The notes: generated by a model not told the origin, from the sequence alone. DNA of 10,558 nt from Clostridia bacterium (GCA_017548175.1 JAFYMZ010000157.1:1-10558); one strand, 5' to 3'; shown: positions 1 through 7,004, counted from the first letter of the stretch. Made by a program: numbers and translations.

Positions 1-710
1 AGATCGTGGGCATTTTTGGTATACGGGAGTTTACCGAGTTTGGCGAGACCGCGAAAGAAGTATTTTACAATCCGTGGAACGCCATCTATATCCCGGCCAA
101 CGCCGCGCCCAATGCACCGGAAGGGCCGATCCAGCCGAGTTTGATCACCATAGAGCTGCAAAACGGCAGCATCAACGAATTCAAGACGGCTGTGGAGGAA
201 ATGGGGCTGACCGATCAGGTGCCCGGAGAATATGAGATCAAGTTCAGTTACTTCGACCAAGGTTATGCCAAGATCCATCCCGGTTTGATTGAAATGAACC
301 GCAACGCCAAGATCTTGCTGGGTCTGTCGGCGGCGCTGCTGGCGGTGACGATGATCTTAACGGCGTTCTTGTTCAGCCGACAGCATAAGCACAGTGCGGG
401 CATCCTGCGGATGCTGGGCGGCAGCAAGGGGCAAGCCTTCACCGCCATTCTCGTTTGCGCCGCTGCGGTGGTAGCCGCGGGCGGCATCGTGGGCACGATC
501 CTCGGCGGCGCGCTGACGCAAAGCGTAGGCGCAAGCATTTTGGGTGATGTGGAAAGCACTACCGTAGCTTTGGCCACGGGCGGAAATACTGGTTTGACGA
601 TTCTGACCGGCCTGGGCTGCATCGTACTGTTCCTGCTGCTGACGGCGATCTTTACGGCGACCTACATCGGAAAAGAACCCCGACAGCTTCTGCCCAAAGA
701 TCAGGCATAA
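1..710 (+). CDS. FtsX/MacB-like ABC transporter permease, C-terminal part (5' end outside window)
   Basis: This is the C-terminal part of a membrane permease of the FtsX/MacB type, which in this family works with an ATP-binding subunit. The frame is open from base 3 with no internal start preceded by a ribosome binding site, so the gene begins upstream of the window. About 100 residues of extracytoplasmic domain come first. Three hydrophobic segments follow, encoded near bases 305-370, 436-510 and 592-670. Between the first two lies a basic cytoplasmic stretch with the FtsX-like pattern R-x-K-x-S-x-G-I-L-R-M-L-G-G-S. The protein ends soon after the last membrane helix, as is usual for the family. 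A strong terminator follows directly, so this gene ends its operon. The substrate cannot be told from this fragment. It could be a lipoprotein or peptide exporter, or a bacitracin-type resistance permease. Confidence 0.8.
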   Translation, partial: IVGIFGIREFTEFGETAKEVFYNPWNAIYIPANAAPNAPEGPIQPSLITIELQNGSINEFKTAVEEMGLTDQVPGEYEIKFSYFDQGYAKIHPGLIEMNRNAKILLGLSAALLAVTMILTAFLFSRQHKHSAGILRMLGGSKGQAFTAILVCAAAVVAAGGIVGTILGGALTQSVGASILGDVESTTVALATGGNTGLTILTGLGCIVLFLLLTAIFTATYIGKEPRQLLPKDQA

Positions 711-720
711 ATTACATACC

Positions 721-762
721 AACCCGCTCCGGCGCAGAAAACGGCCGGAGCGGGTTTTCTTT
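721..762 (+). terminator. Rho-independent terminator after the permease gene
   Basis: A perfect 13-bp stem pairs 721-733 with 744-756 around a 10-base loop, and a T-rich run (TTTTCTTT, 755-762) follows. It lies 10 bases after the permease stop codon and separates that operon from the radical SAM operon. Confidence 0.93.
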
Positions 763-793
763 GGGAGATATATTCTTTTCCGGGAAATTGCTC

Positions 794-822
794 TTTACAG
801 ATGGCGTAAAAACAGGTATGAT
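794..822 (+). promoter_or_regulatory. Sigma-A-type promoter of the radical SAM operon
   Basis: A -35 box TTTACA (794-799) and a -10 box TATGAT (817-822) are separated by exactly 17 bases. Transcription would start near 829, leaving a leader of about 50 bases before the start codon at 882. The position just after an intrinsic terminator fits a new transcription unit. Confidence 0.7.
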
Positions 823-872
823 ATATTAGATGTAGTATGTGTGTATCTGCATCAATACTCTAAATGTCATTT

Positions 873-878
873 GGAGGG
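873..878 (+). promoter_or_regulatory. Ribosome binding site that sets the radical SAM start
   Basis: GGAGGG at 873-878 lies just before the ATG at 882. It falls inside the longer reading frame that opens at the ATG at 864, so 882 rather than 864 is the likely start. Confidence 0.75.
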
Positions 879-881
879 CTT

Positions 882-2714
882 ATGAACGAAAAAATCACCG
901 CTTGCCTGCAGCAGGTGCGGAAACCCGCCCGCTATGCCGGCGGCGAATACAATTCCATTGTCAAGGACAAGGCACAGGTCGATCTGCGCTTTGCCATGTG
1001 TTTCCCCGATCTGTATGAGATCGGCATGAGCCATCTTGGCAGCAAGATCATCTACGGTCTGCTGAACCGGATGGACGGTGTCTGGTGCGAACGTGCCTAT
1101 AATCCCGCTGACGATATGGAGCAGGAGATGCGCAAGCGCAATCAGCCGCTGTATGCGCTGGAAAGCGGCGACCCCATCGGCGAGTTTGATATTCTGGGTT
1201 TTACGCTGCAGTATGAAATGAATTATACCGGCGTGCTGAACATGCTGGATTTGGCCGGTGTGCCCAAGTTTGCCAAGGATCGCGGCGAGGATGCACCTCT
1301 GGTCATTGCCGGTGGCCCCTGCGTTTACAACCTGGAGCCCATGGCTGATTTCTTCGACCTGATCCAGATCGGTGAGGGTGAAGAAATGCTGCCCGAAGTG
1401 GTGGAACTGTACCGCGAATGCCGTAAGGCCGGCAAGAGCAAGCAGGAATATCTGCAGGAAGCTGCCAAAATTCAGGGTGTGTATGTCCCCGCATTTTACA
1501 ATGTGACCTACAATGAGGACGGCACCGTTGCCGCCATCGAACCCACCAACGGTGCAGCCAAGGTGGTGCGTAAGCGCGTGGTCGCCGATCTGGATAAGGC
1601 TTATTATCCCGACCGCTTTGTGGTTCCTTCCACCGAAGTCGTGTTCGACCGCGCTATGGTAGAACTGTTCCGCGGCTGCCGTCGCGGCTGCCGTTTCTGC
1701 CAGGCCGGTTATACCTACCGCCCCATCCGCACTCGCAAGCCCGAGACGGTAGAGGCACAGGCCAAGGCACTGATCGCCAATACCGGCTGGGACGAGGTCT
1801 CCCTGACTTCGCTGAGCTCCAGCGACTATCCTTATCTGACCGCCCTGTGCGACAATCTGGTGGCAGAGTTCGAACCCAGACACGTCAATCTGGCACTGCC
1901 TTCGCTTCGTGCCGACAGTTTTGACCTGCGTCTGGTGCAGAACATTCAGAAGGTGCGCAAGAGCGGCCTGACCTTTGCACCCGAAGCCGGCAGCCAGCGT
2001 CTGCGCGATGTCATCAACAAGAACCTGCGGGAAGAAGATCTGCTGAATGCCTGTAAGACCGCCTTTGCAGCCGGTTATCAGAGCGTGAAGCTGTACTTTA
2101 TGATGGGTCTGCCCACCGAGACCGATGAGGATTTGCTGGGCATCAGTCAAATCGTCCGCAACGTAATTGCCACCTTCCGCGAGCACGGAAAGAACAAGTC
2201 TCGCGGTCTGCGTATCAACGTGGGCGTTTCTACCTTTGTACCCAAGGCGCAGACTCCCTTCCAGTGGGTGCCGCAGGCCAGCGGGGAAGAGGTGCGCCGC
2301 CGTCAGCAGCTGCTGATGGAAAGCCTGCGCATCAAGAATGTGTCTTACAGCCTGCACCGTTATGACACCAGCTTCCTGGAGGCTGTGCTGGCACGCGGTG
2401 ACCGTAAACTGGCTCCCGTGCTGTATCGTGCTTGGGAACTGGGCTGCAAGCTGGACGGCTGGGACGAGCATTTTGACAAGGAAAAGTGGGATCAGGCCTT
2501 CGCCGACTGCGGCGTAGACCCCAGCTTCTATGCAAACCGTGAGATGGGCAAGGATGAGATCCTGCCTTGGGATCATATTTCTTCCGGCGTGACCAAGACC
2601 TATCTCCGCAGCGAACACGACCGTGCCATGGAGGGTGTAGCAACCCCCGACTGTAAAGCCGGCTGCCGTGGCTGCGGTGCACTGAGCCTGACGGGAGGTA
2701 CCTGCGATGTTTAA
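882..2714 (+). CDS. TIGR03960-type B12-binding domain radical SAM protein
   Basis: The product is a 610-residue radical SAM enzyme of the TIGR03960 type. The N-terminal region (about residues 25-200) resembles a cobalamin-binding-like domain and carries the conserved stretch F-P-D-L-Y-E-I-G-M-S-H-L-G. The radical SAM core follows. Its iron-sulfur motif is canonical CX3CX2C with cysteines at 266, 270 and 273, expected to hold a 4Fe-4S cluster that cleaves S-adenosylmethionine. A second CX3CX2C (Cys591, 595, 598) lies near the C-terminus and could bind another cluster or metal. The next gene, the DUF2344 partner, overlaps by 8 bases, which implies translational coupling. In other genomes the two domains can be fused into one protein. 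The substrate is unknown to me; an RNA or ribosome target is only a guess from neighbouring genes. The start at 882 is chosen on the ribosome binding site. Confidence 0.93.
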   Translation: MNEKITACLQQVRKPARYAGGEYNSIVKDKAQVDLRFAMCFPDLYEIGMSHLGSKIIYGLLNRMDGVWCERAYNPADDMEQEMRKRNQPLYALESGDPIGEFDILGFTLQYEMNYTGVLNMLDLAGVPKFAKDRGEDAPLVIAGGPCVYNLEPMADFFDLIQIGEGEEMLPEVVELYRECRKAGKSKQEYLQEAAKIQGVYVPAFYNVTYNEDGTVAAIEPTNGAAKVVRKRVVADLDKAYYPDRFVVPSTEVVFDRAMVELFRGCRRGCRFCQAGYTYRPIRTRKPETVEAQAKALIANTGWDEVSLTSLSSSDYPYLTALCDNLVAEFEPRHVNLALPSLRADSFDLRLVQNIQKVRKSGLTFAPEAGSQRLRDVINKNLREEDLLNACKTAFAAGYQSVKLYFMMGLPTETDEDLLGISQIVRNVIATFREHGKNKSRGLRINVGVSTFVPKAQTPFQWVPQASGEEVRRRQQLLMESLRIKNVSYSLHRYDTSFLEAVLARGDRKLAPVLYRAWELGCKLDGWDEHFDKEKWDQAFADCGVDPSFYANREMGKDEILPWDHISSGVTKTYLRSEHDRAMEGVATPDCKAGCRGCGALSLTGGTCDV

Positions 2715-3345
2715 AGTACGACTGAAGTTTTCCAAGACCGGCGCCGCTGCCTATACGTCTCATCTGGATCTGATGAAGATGCTGCAGCGCAGCTTTGTCC
2801 GTGCCGGCCTGCCTCTGCGCTATTCCGAGGGTTTCAATCCTCATATCTGTATGTCGATTCTGGTGCCCTTGTCCACCGGTTATGAGAGCCTGTGCGAACT
2901 GTGTGACATCGAACTGACTTGTGACGAAATGCCCGAAGGTCTGGTGGACAAGCTGAATGCAGCATTTCCTCGCGGCATCCGTGCGCTGGAAGCCATTCCC
3001 GCCGTCCGTCCGCCTCGCCACGTAGCACGCTGCATCTATCAGCTGACGATGCCTGCCGGTGATACCGAGGCAATGGCGGAACTCTTCAAGAGTCCTGTGA
3101 TGCTGGATAAGCGCTCCAAGCGCGGCATCAAGGAAGTGGACATCTGCCCCTACATCCGTGAGATTTCTTTTGAAACGGCAGGGGAGAAGGTACTGTGCCG
3201 CTGCGTGCTGGATGCAGGAAATGACCCGCTGAATCCCTTGTATATCGCCCGTGCCCTGCAGAAGGCCGAGCTGATCCCGGAGGATGCGGTCGTGACCTAT
3301 TTGAGACAAGAAATTTTGGATGAAAACGGAGAAATTTTCTTCTAA
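2707..3345 (+). CDS. TIGR03936/DUF2344 radical SAM-associated protein
   Basis: This 212-residue protein is the companion of the radical SAM enzyme just upstream. Its N-terminus shows the family pattern: F-S-K-T-G, then S-H-L-D-L-M-K near residue 18, then R-Y-S-E-G-F-N-P-H near residue 38 and P-L-S-T-G near residue 54. A further basic stretch, R-S-K-R-G-I-K-E-V-D-I, lies near residue 136. There is no radical SAM cysteine motif, so it is probably a substrate-binding or accessory subunit rather than an enzyme of its own. GGGAGG (2693-2698) lies 8 bases before the ATG, and the start sits inside the 3' end of the upstream gene, so the two are likely made in fixed proportion. Its biochemical role is not known to me. 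Confidence 0.9.
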   Translation: MFKVRLKFSKTGAAAYTSHLDLMKMLQRSFVRAGLPLRYSEGFNPHICMSILVPLSTGYESLCELCDIELTCDEMPEGLVDKLNAAFPRGIRALEAIPAVRPPRHVARCIYQLTMPAGDTEAMAELFKSPVMLDKRSKRGIKEVDICPYIREISFETAGEKVLCRCVLDAGNDPLNPLYIARALQKAELIPEDAVVTYLRQEILDENGEIFF

Positions 3346-3350
3346 AAACC

Positions 3351-3379
3351 TTGCAATTTCATAATTGATATGTTATAAT
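3351..3379 (+). promoter_or_regulatory. Strong extended -10 promoter of rplS
   Basis: The boxes are TTGCAA (3351-3356) and a perfect TATAAT (3374-3379) with a 17-base spacer. A TG one base upstream of the -10 box (3371-3372) makes it an extended -10 promoter. The start of transcription would be near 3385. This is the best promoter match in the window and fits a highly expressed ribosomal protein gene. Confidence 0.85.
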
Positions 3380-3384
3380 ACCCA

Positions 3385-3455
3385 AGCATGTATTACGGGC
3401 GGTCCTCTGCCATTGTCAGGGCAAGAACGTCTATGACGAAAGGAAAATGTATATT
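3385..3455 (+). promoter_or_regulatory. rplS 5' leader, candidate L19 autoregulatory leader
   Basis: The leader of about 70 bases can form two small helices. CTCTG (3405-3409) pairs with CAGGG (3417-3421), with an alternative pairing of TGCC 3408-3411 to GGCA 3420-3423. CGTC (3428-3431) pairs with GACG (3435-3438) around a 3-base loop, directly before the ribosome binding site. L19 leaders are a known Firmicutes RNA class (Rfam L19_leader), but I could not align this one, so membership is an inference. Confidence 0.35.
3439..3444 (+). promoter_or_regulatory. Ribosome binding site that sets the rplS start
   Basis: AAAGGA at 3439-3444 is only 2 bases from the ATG at 3447 but 11 bases from the ATG at 3456. 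The spacing and the usual L19 N-terminus (M-D-L-hydrophobic) favour 3456. Confidence 0.65.
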
Positions 3456-3797
3456 ATGGATCTGATGAAGCATCTGACAGAGTCCCAGCTGAAGGAGAAC
3501 GCTGGCAATTTTGGTATCGGTGACACCGTTCGTGTCCACGCCAAGATCAAGGAAGGTTCTCGTGAAAGAATCCAGGTTTTCGAGGGCACCGTTATCGCTA
3601 AGAAGCACGGTGGCATCCAGGAGACCATGACCGTTCGCCGCGTGTCCTACGGCGTCGGTGTCGAGAAGACTTTCCCCATCCACAGCCCCAACATCGAGAA
3701 GGTTGAGGTCGTGCGTAAGGGTAAGGTCCGTCGTGCAAAGCTGTACTACCTGCGTGACAGAGTGGGTAAGGCCGCCAAAGTCAAAGAGGACATCTAA
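3456..3797 (+). CDS. rplS: 50S ribosomal protein L19
   Basis: The product is bacterial ribosomal protein bL19, a large-subunit protein near the interface with the 30S subunit. It is 113 residues from the preferred start, close to the usual family length. Recognisable segments are G-D-T-V-R-V-H near residue 22, the stretch [10 protein letters not shown] near residue 36, the [10 protein letters not shown] region near residue 68, and the basic tail [11 protein letters not shown]. Codons are strongly biased to those of highly expressed genes. It has its own promoter upstream and a terminator 16 bases after the stop codon, so much of its transcription is probably monocistronic. It is followed by lepB and rbgA, a common Firmicutes order. 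An in-frame ATG at 3447 would add three residues. Confidence 0.97.
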   Translation: MDLMKHLTESQLKENAGNFGIGDTVRVHAKIKEGSRERIQVFEGTVIAKKHGGIQETMTVRRVSYGVGVEKTFPIHSPNIEKVEVVRKGKVRRAKLYYLRDRVGKAAKVKEDI

Positions 3798-3812
3798 GTC
3801 TGTAAAAAATTT

Positions 3813-3841
3813 GAGGGACGGTCTTCGTCCCTCTTATTTTT
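3813..3841 (+). terminator. Rho-independent terminator after rplS
   Basis: An 8-bp GC-rich stem (3813-3820 with 3826-3833) encloses a 5-base loop and is followed by the T-rich TTATTTTT. It probably attenuates rather than abolishes transcription into lepB, because I see no convincing promoter between it and the lepB start. Confidence 0.9.
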
Positions 3842-3863
3842 CTATTGGCTTATATTTTCCGGG

Positions 3864-3870
3864 AAGGAGG
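3864..3870 (+). promoter_or_regulatory. Ribosome binding site that sets the lepB start
   Basis: AAGGAGG at 3864-3870 is 8 bases before the ATG at 3879. A GTG at 3870 overlaps the site itself and cannot be the start. Confidence 0.85.
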
Positions 3871-3878
3871 TGCCGAAA

Positions 3879-4454
3879 ATGCAAGTGCCAAAACGCCAAT
3901 ATGTGCGAAAAACACCGGAGTCTGCATCCGAGATTTATTTTTGGGCAAAGACCTTGTCTGTCGCATTGATTGCCTTGATTTTGGTCAATACATTCTTTCT
4001 GCGCCTTTCTACCGTGTCCGGCTCGTCGATGTTCCCAACGCTGAACAATATGGATCAGCTGCTGCTGCAGGTAGCCGGATATAATACCCGGCGGAACCCG
4101 GCAGAACGGGGCGACATCGTCGTAGTCATCTCAGAGGAGTATGGCAGCGATATTCCGCTGGTAAAGCGCATCATCGGTGTGGCCGGTGATGTGATCGACA
4201 TCACCGAAGACGGACGCGTTTCCGTCAACGGCACGGTGTTGCAGGAAGATTACATTTCCGAACCCATTCGGTCGGGAGAGCGGGGAAGCGTCAGTTATCC
4301 CTACACCGTCAGTGCGGGTTGTGTATTTGTAATGGGCGATAACCGTAACCTTAGCCAAGACAGTCGTGATTTGGGCGAGATCCCTTGTGATGGCATTGTA
4401 GGCAAGGCGGTTGTTCGCATTTGGCCCCTGAACAAGTTTGGAGGTGTGGAATGA
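3879..4454 (+). CDS. lepB: Signal peptidase I
   Basis: This is a type I signal peptidase of 191 residues. It is a membrane serine protease that removes signal peptides from exported proteins on the outer face of the membrane. A short basic cytoplasmic N-terminus leads into one membrane helix at about residues 24-41. Next comes the catalytic box S-G-S-S-M-F-P-T-L with nucleophile Ser50. The general base is Lys96 in L-V-K-R-I-I-G. The conserved G-D-N-R-N-x-S-x-D-S-R box spans residues 153-163. The size and single anchor match the short Gram-positive form rather than the E. coli form. The gene follows the rplS terminator and overlaps rbgA by an ATGA junction, so it heads an operon whose expression may depend on readthrough from rplS. 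Confidence 0.95.
   Translation: MQVPKRQYVRKTPESASEIYFWAKTLSVALIALILVNTFFLRLSTVSGSSMFPTLNNMDQLLLQVAGYNTRRNPAERGDIVVVISEEYGSDIPLVKRIIGVAGDVIDITEDGRVSVNGTVLQEDYISEPIRSGERGSVSYPYTVSAGCVFVMGDNRNLSQDSRDLGEIPCDGIVGKAVVRIWPLNKFGGVE
4440..4445 (+). promoter_or_regulatory. Ribosome binding site that sets the rbgA start
   Basis: GGAGGT at 4440-4445 lies 5 bases before the ATG at 4451, inside the 3' end of lepB. This rules out the longer frame that opens at 4421. Confidence 0.85.
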
Positions 4455-5323
4455 GCATCAATTGGTATCCCGGTCATATGGCGAAGACCCGACGGGTCAT
4501 GCTGGAAGATCTGAAGCATATCGATATGGTCTGCGAGGTCATCGATGCCCGCATTCCCAAAAGTTCCCGAAATCCCGACCTGAACCGTCTGTGTCAGGGT
4601 AAGCGCCGTATGTTGGTGCTCAACCGTGCCGATCAGGCAGACCCTGTGATGACGCAAAAATGGATGGCGTATTATCGGGCACAGGGCTATACCGTTTTGG
4701 AGACCGACAGCCAGAAAGGCGGTTTTTTGCCCGCCTTTACCAAAAGCGCACGCCAGTGCTGCGCCGATCTGATTGCCAGATTGGAGGCAAAGGGCCAGAC
4801 CGGAAAAAGCATCCGCATTATGATCATGGGCATCCCCAATGTGGGTAAGTCCTCGTTCATTAACCGATTGCTGGGCAAGAAGGCAGCCGTGGCTGCGGAC
4901 AAGCCCGGTGTCACCCGCGGAAAACAGTGGTTCAGCCTGCCCGGCGGCTTTGATTTTATGGATACGCCCGGTATGCTGTGGCCCAAGATCGACACCGACG
5001 AGATGGGTTATCTGCTGGCATTCACCGGCACCATCCGCGATGAGATCCTGGATCTGGAAGACCTGGCTTGCCACCTGATCGATGTGCTGAAAGTGCAAGC
5101 GCCTGCTGCACTTGTAAAGCGATATAACTTGCCGGAAGAATTCCCCGAGGAGAACTACGAAACACTGGAAAATATGGCCCGGAAACGCGGCTTTTTGCAG
5201 GGTGGCGGCGTGTGTGATACCGAGCGTATGGCACGCGTGCTGATGGATGAGTTCCGCGGCGGAAAACTGGGCCGTATCACGCTGGAATCTCCCCCTGTGG
5301 AGACCGAGGAGTCTGCGGAATGA
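4451..5323 (+). CDS. rbgA: Ribosome biogenesis GTPase RbgA (YlqF)
   Basis: The product is a 290-residue circularly permuted GTPase that, in Bacillus, completes late assembly of the 50S subunit. The permuted motif order is visible. G4 comes first as N-R-A-D (58-61), with Arg in place of the more usual Lys. G1 follows as G-I-P-N-V-G-K-S-S (127-135), then a G2 Thr near 155 and G3 D-T-P-G (171-174). The N-terminus W-Y-P-G-H-M-A-K places a histidine at position 9, the residue proposed as catalytic in B. subtilis RbgA. The C-terminal part (about 190-290) matches the helical RNA-binding region of the family. It overlaps lepB and rnhB by ATGA junctions. Proximity to rplS suits a ribosome assembly role. 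Confidence 0.95.
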   Translation: MSINWYPGHMAKTRRVMLEDLKHIDMVCEVIDARIPKSSRNPDLNRLCQGKRRMLVLNRADQADPVMTQKWMAYYRAQGYTVLETDSQKGGFLPAFTKSARQCCADLIARLEAKGQTGKSIRIMIMGIPNVGKSSFINRLLGKKAAVAADKPGVTRGKQWFSLPGGFDFMDTPGMLWPKIDTDEMGYLLAFTGTIRDEILDLEDLACHLIDVLKVQAPAALVKRYNLPEEFPEENYETLENMARKRGFLQGGGVCDTERMARVLMDEFRGGKLGRITLESPPVETEESAE

Positions 5324-5940
5324 TCGGCGAAATGTACCGGTTTGAAGCGCTCTGCCGTGAAAAAGGCTTTGTTGCCGTTTGCGGCGTGGACGAAGCCGGC
5401 TGCGGTCCCTTGGCGGGTCCCGTATGTGCCGCTGCTGTGATCTTGGATCCCAACGACCCGATCCCGGGACTGAACGATTCCAAGAAACTCAGCGAGAAGA
5501 AGCGCGATGCGCTCTTTCCGGAGATCCAGGCCCGGGCGCTGGCTTGGGGCATTGGCTCTGCATCTGCGGCAGAGATCGATGAGATCAATATTCTGCAGGC
5601 TCGCTTTTTGGCTATGCGCCGTGCGGTAGAACAACTGCAGGTGCGTCCGGATTTTGCACTGGTGGACGGAAACCGGGATCCCGGCATCCCCGATGTGGAG
5701 ACCCTCTGCATCGTCAAAGGTGACGCTCAGTCTGCCAGTATTGCGGCGGCTTCCATTTTGGCCAAGGTCACCCGTGACCGACTGATGATGGAGCTGGATG
5801 CCCAATATCCGCAGTATCAGTTTGCCAAGCACAAGGGGTATCCCACGGCACTGCACCAGCAGCTTGTGTTGGAGCACGGCCCATGTCCCCAGCATCGGCA
5901 GACTTTTCTCAAGAAGATCTATGCGAGGGCCGGCAAATGA
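5320..5940 (+). CDS. rnhB: Ribonuclease HII
   Basis: RNase HII cuts 5' of ribonucleotides embedded in DNA and starts ribonucleotide excision repair. The 206-residue protein is of normal length. The four catalytic acids can be placed as Asp24 and Glu25 (G-V-D-E-A-G), Asp116 (V-D-G-N-R) and Asp135 (K-G-D). The conserved [10 protein letters not shown] follows at about 144-153. The usual G-R-G motif after the first acids reads G-C-G, with Cys28 in place of Arg. In known structures this motif contacts the ribonucleotide largely through its backbone, so activity may be kept. The start overlaps the rbgA stop (ATGA) and GAGGA lies 9 bases upstream. A second in-frame ATG at 5332 is a less likely start. 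Confidence 0.95.
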   Translation: MIGEMYRFEALCREKGFVAVCGVDEAGCGPLAGPVCAAAVILDPNDPIPGLNDSKKLSEKKRDALFPEIQARALAWGIGSASAAEIDEINILQARFLAMRRAVEQLQVRPDFALVDGNRDPGIPDVETLCIVKGDAQSASIAAASILAKVTRDRLMMELDAQYPQYQFAKHKGYPTALHQQLVLEHGPCPQHRQTFLKKIYARAGK

Positions 5941-6281
5941 ACAGCAACATTCGCGGCAAAGCCGGTGAAGCAATGGCGGCAGATTTCCTCCGCGCACGTG
6001 GCTATACTATTTTGGATGCCGGCTATCGCAGCGCATTCGGCGAGATCGACCTGATTGCAAAAAAACGCAATTGTGTGGCATTCGTTGAAGTCAAACTGCG
6101 AAAGAATGACCGCTTTTCCCGCGCCTGTGAAGCAGTGACCCCTGCCAAACAGGATCGCCTGCGGCAGACGGCACTCCAGTGGGTGAGTCAATACGGCGAG
6201 CCGAAGGAATGTCGGTTTGACGTCATTGAGATCTACACTCAAACCGGCGAGATCTGTCATTTAGAAGGCGCATTTGTATAA
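5937..6281 (+). CDS. yraN: YraN/UPF0102 family endonuclease-like protein
   Basis: This 114-residue protein belongs to the UPF0102 (YraN) family, which has a Holliday-junction-resolvase-like PD-(D/E)XK fold. The fold motifs are present: an N-terminal G-x-x-G-E-x-x-A (Gly7 to Ala12 region), F-G-E-I-D-L-I-A with Glu36 and Asp38, and V-E-V-K with Glu51 and Lys53. Together these would form a metal-dependent nuclease site. The position directly after rnhB, with an ATGA overlap, is conserved in many bacteria and hints at DNA repair or processing, but the family's cellular role is not firmly established. GAGGG 7 bases before the ATG at 5937 supports this start over an upstream in-frame ATG at 5883 that lies deep within rnhB. 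Confidence 0.92.
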   Translation: MNSNIRGKAGEAMAADFLRARGYTILDAGYRSAFGEIDLIAKKRNCVAFVEVKLRKNDRFSRACEAVTPAKQDRLRQTALQWVSQYGEPKECRFDVIEIYTQTGEICHLEGAFV

Positions 6282-6305
6282 AGAAACCCGACCCTGAGGA
6301 GTCTT

Positions 6306-7001
6306 ATGGCACTGTATGTAATTGGCGATGCTCATTTTTCTGAAGGTTGCGAAAAGCCCATGGATGTGTTCGGCGGCCGTTGGATCGGCTACCGCGACAA
6401 ACTGATCGAGGGCCTTTCTGTGCTGCAGGAAGAAGATACGCTGGTACTGTGCGGTGACTTTTCCTGGGGTATGAGCCTGCAAGAGGCGTTGCCGGATTTC
6501 CGTCTTTTGGACAGTTTTCCCGGTCGAAAACTGCTGCTGAAGGGCAACCACGACTATTGGTGGGAAACTGTTGCAAAAATGCAGCGTTTTTTTGCAGAAT
6601 ATCATATAAAATCCATTGATTTTTTGCACAATAACTGCTTTACTTATAATGAAGTAGTTTTGTGCGGAACACGTGGTTGGTTTTTTGATAAGAACGACCA
6701 AACCACCACGGAAGACAAGATCTTCAAGCGTGAGGTCATGCGTTTGGAAGCCTCGCTGAAATGCGGAAAACAGGCAGGCGGTGAGAAACTGCTGTGCTTT
6801 TTGCATTATCCGCCGGTATGCGGTGGGGTAGAGGTTCCGCAGATGACCGAACTGCTGCAGCGCTACGGTGTGGATACCTGTTATTACGGACATCTCCATG
6901 GCGAAGCGATCCGGGGCGCATTCAACGGCGTGAAAAATGGCGTCAGCTATCGGCTGGTTTCAGCAGATGCACTGTCGTTCCGCCCGGTGCGCATCCTGTA
7001 A
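6306..7001 (+). CDS. Metallophosphoesterase (calcineurin-like, COG1768 type)
   Basis: This 231-residue predicted hydrolase has the calcineurin-like two-metal phosphoesterase motifs in order. They are G-D-A-H (residues 7-10), G-D-F-S-W-G (50-55), G-N-H-D-Y-W-W (80-86), a metal-binding His167 in L-H-Y-P-P, and G-H-L-H-G (195-199). The G-D-x-S-W and H-Y-P-P variants suit the COG1768 predicted phosphohydrolases. There is no signal peptide or membrane helix, so it is probably cytoplasmic. The substrate is unknown. GAGGA is 5 bases before the ATG, and the gene follows yraN after a 24-base gap with no terminator, so it belongs to the same operon. A stretch around 6575-6665 is markedly AT-rich compared with the rest and holds a promoter-like motif. 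Confidence 0.88.
   Translation: MALYVIGDAHFSEGCEKPMDVFGGRWIGYRDKLIEGLSVLQEEDTLVLCGDFSWGMSLQEALPDFRLLDSFPGRKLLLKGNHDYWWETVAKMQRFFAEYHIKSIDFLHNNCFTYNEVVLCGTRGWFFDKNDQTTTEDKIFKREVMRLEASLKCGKQAGGEKLLCFLHYPPVCGGVEVPQMTELLQRYGVDTCYYGHLHGEAIRGAFNGVKNGVSYRLVSADALSFRPVRIL
6623..6650 (+). promoter_or_regulatory. Possible promoter inside the metallophosphoesterase gene
   Basis: A perfect TATAAT (6645-6650) lies in an AT-rich patch of the coding sequence. The -35 candidates are TTTGCA (6623-6628, 16-base spacer) or TTGCAC (6624-6629, 15-base spacer). It would fire toward tig, about 400 bases downstream. Chance occurrence in AT-rich DNA is possible. Confidence 0.3.
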
Positions 7002-7004
7002 GTT

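Noticed and set aside
864..881. An upstream ATG that would lengthen the radical SAM protein by six residues.
   Set aside because: The ribosome binding site GGAGGG lies between this ATG and the one at 882, so 882 is the better start.
867..2735. A 622-codon open frame on the minus strand opposite the radical SAM gene.
   Set aside because: It is almost exactly coextensive with the real gene, has no ribosome binding site of its own and no recognisable domain. Such antisense frames arise from the biased third positions of GC-rich genes.
4301..5098. A 265-codon minus-strand frame across lepB and rbgA.
   Set aside because: It lies opposite two certain genes and has no recognisable motif or start signal.
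5883..5936. An upstream in-frame ATG extending YraN by 18 residues into rnhB.
   Set aside because: It has no ribosome binding site, and the ATGA junction at 5937 matches both the operon's other junctions and the family N-terminus.
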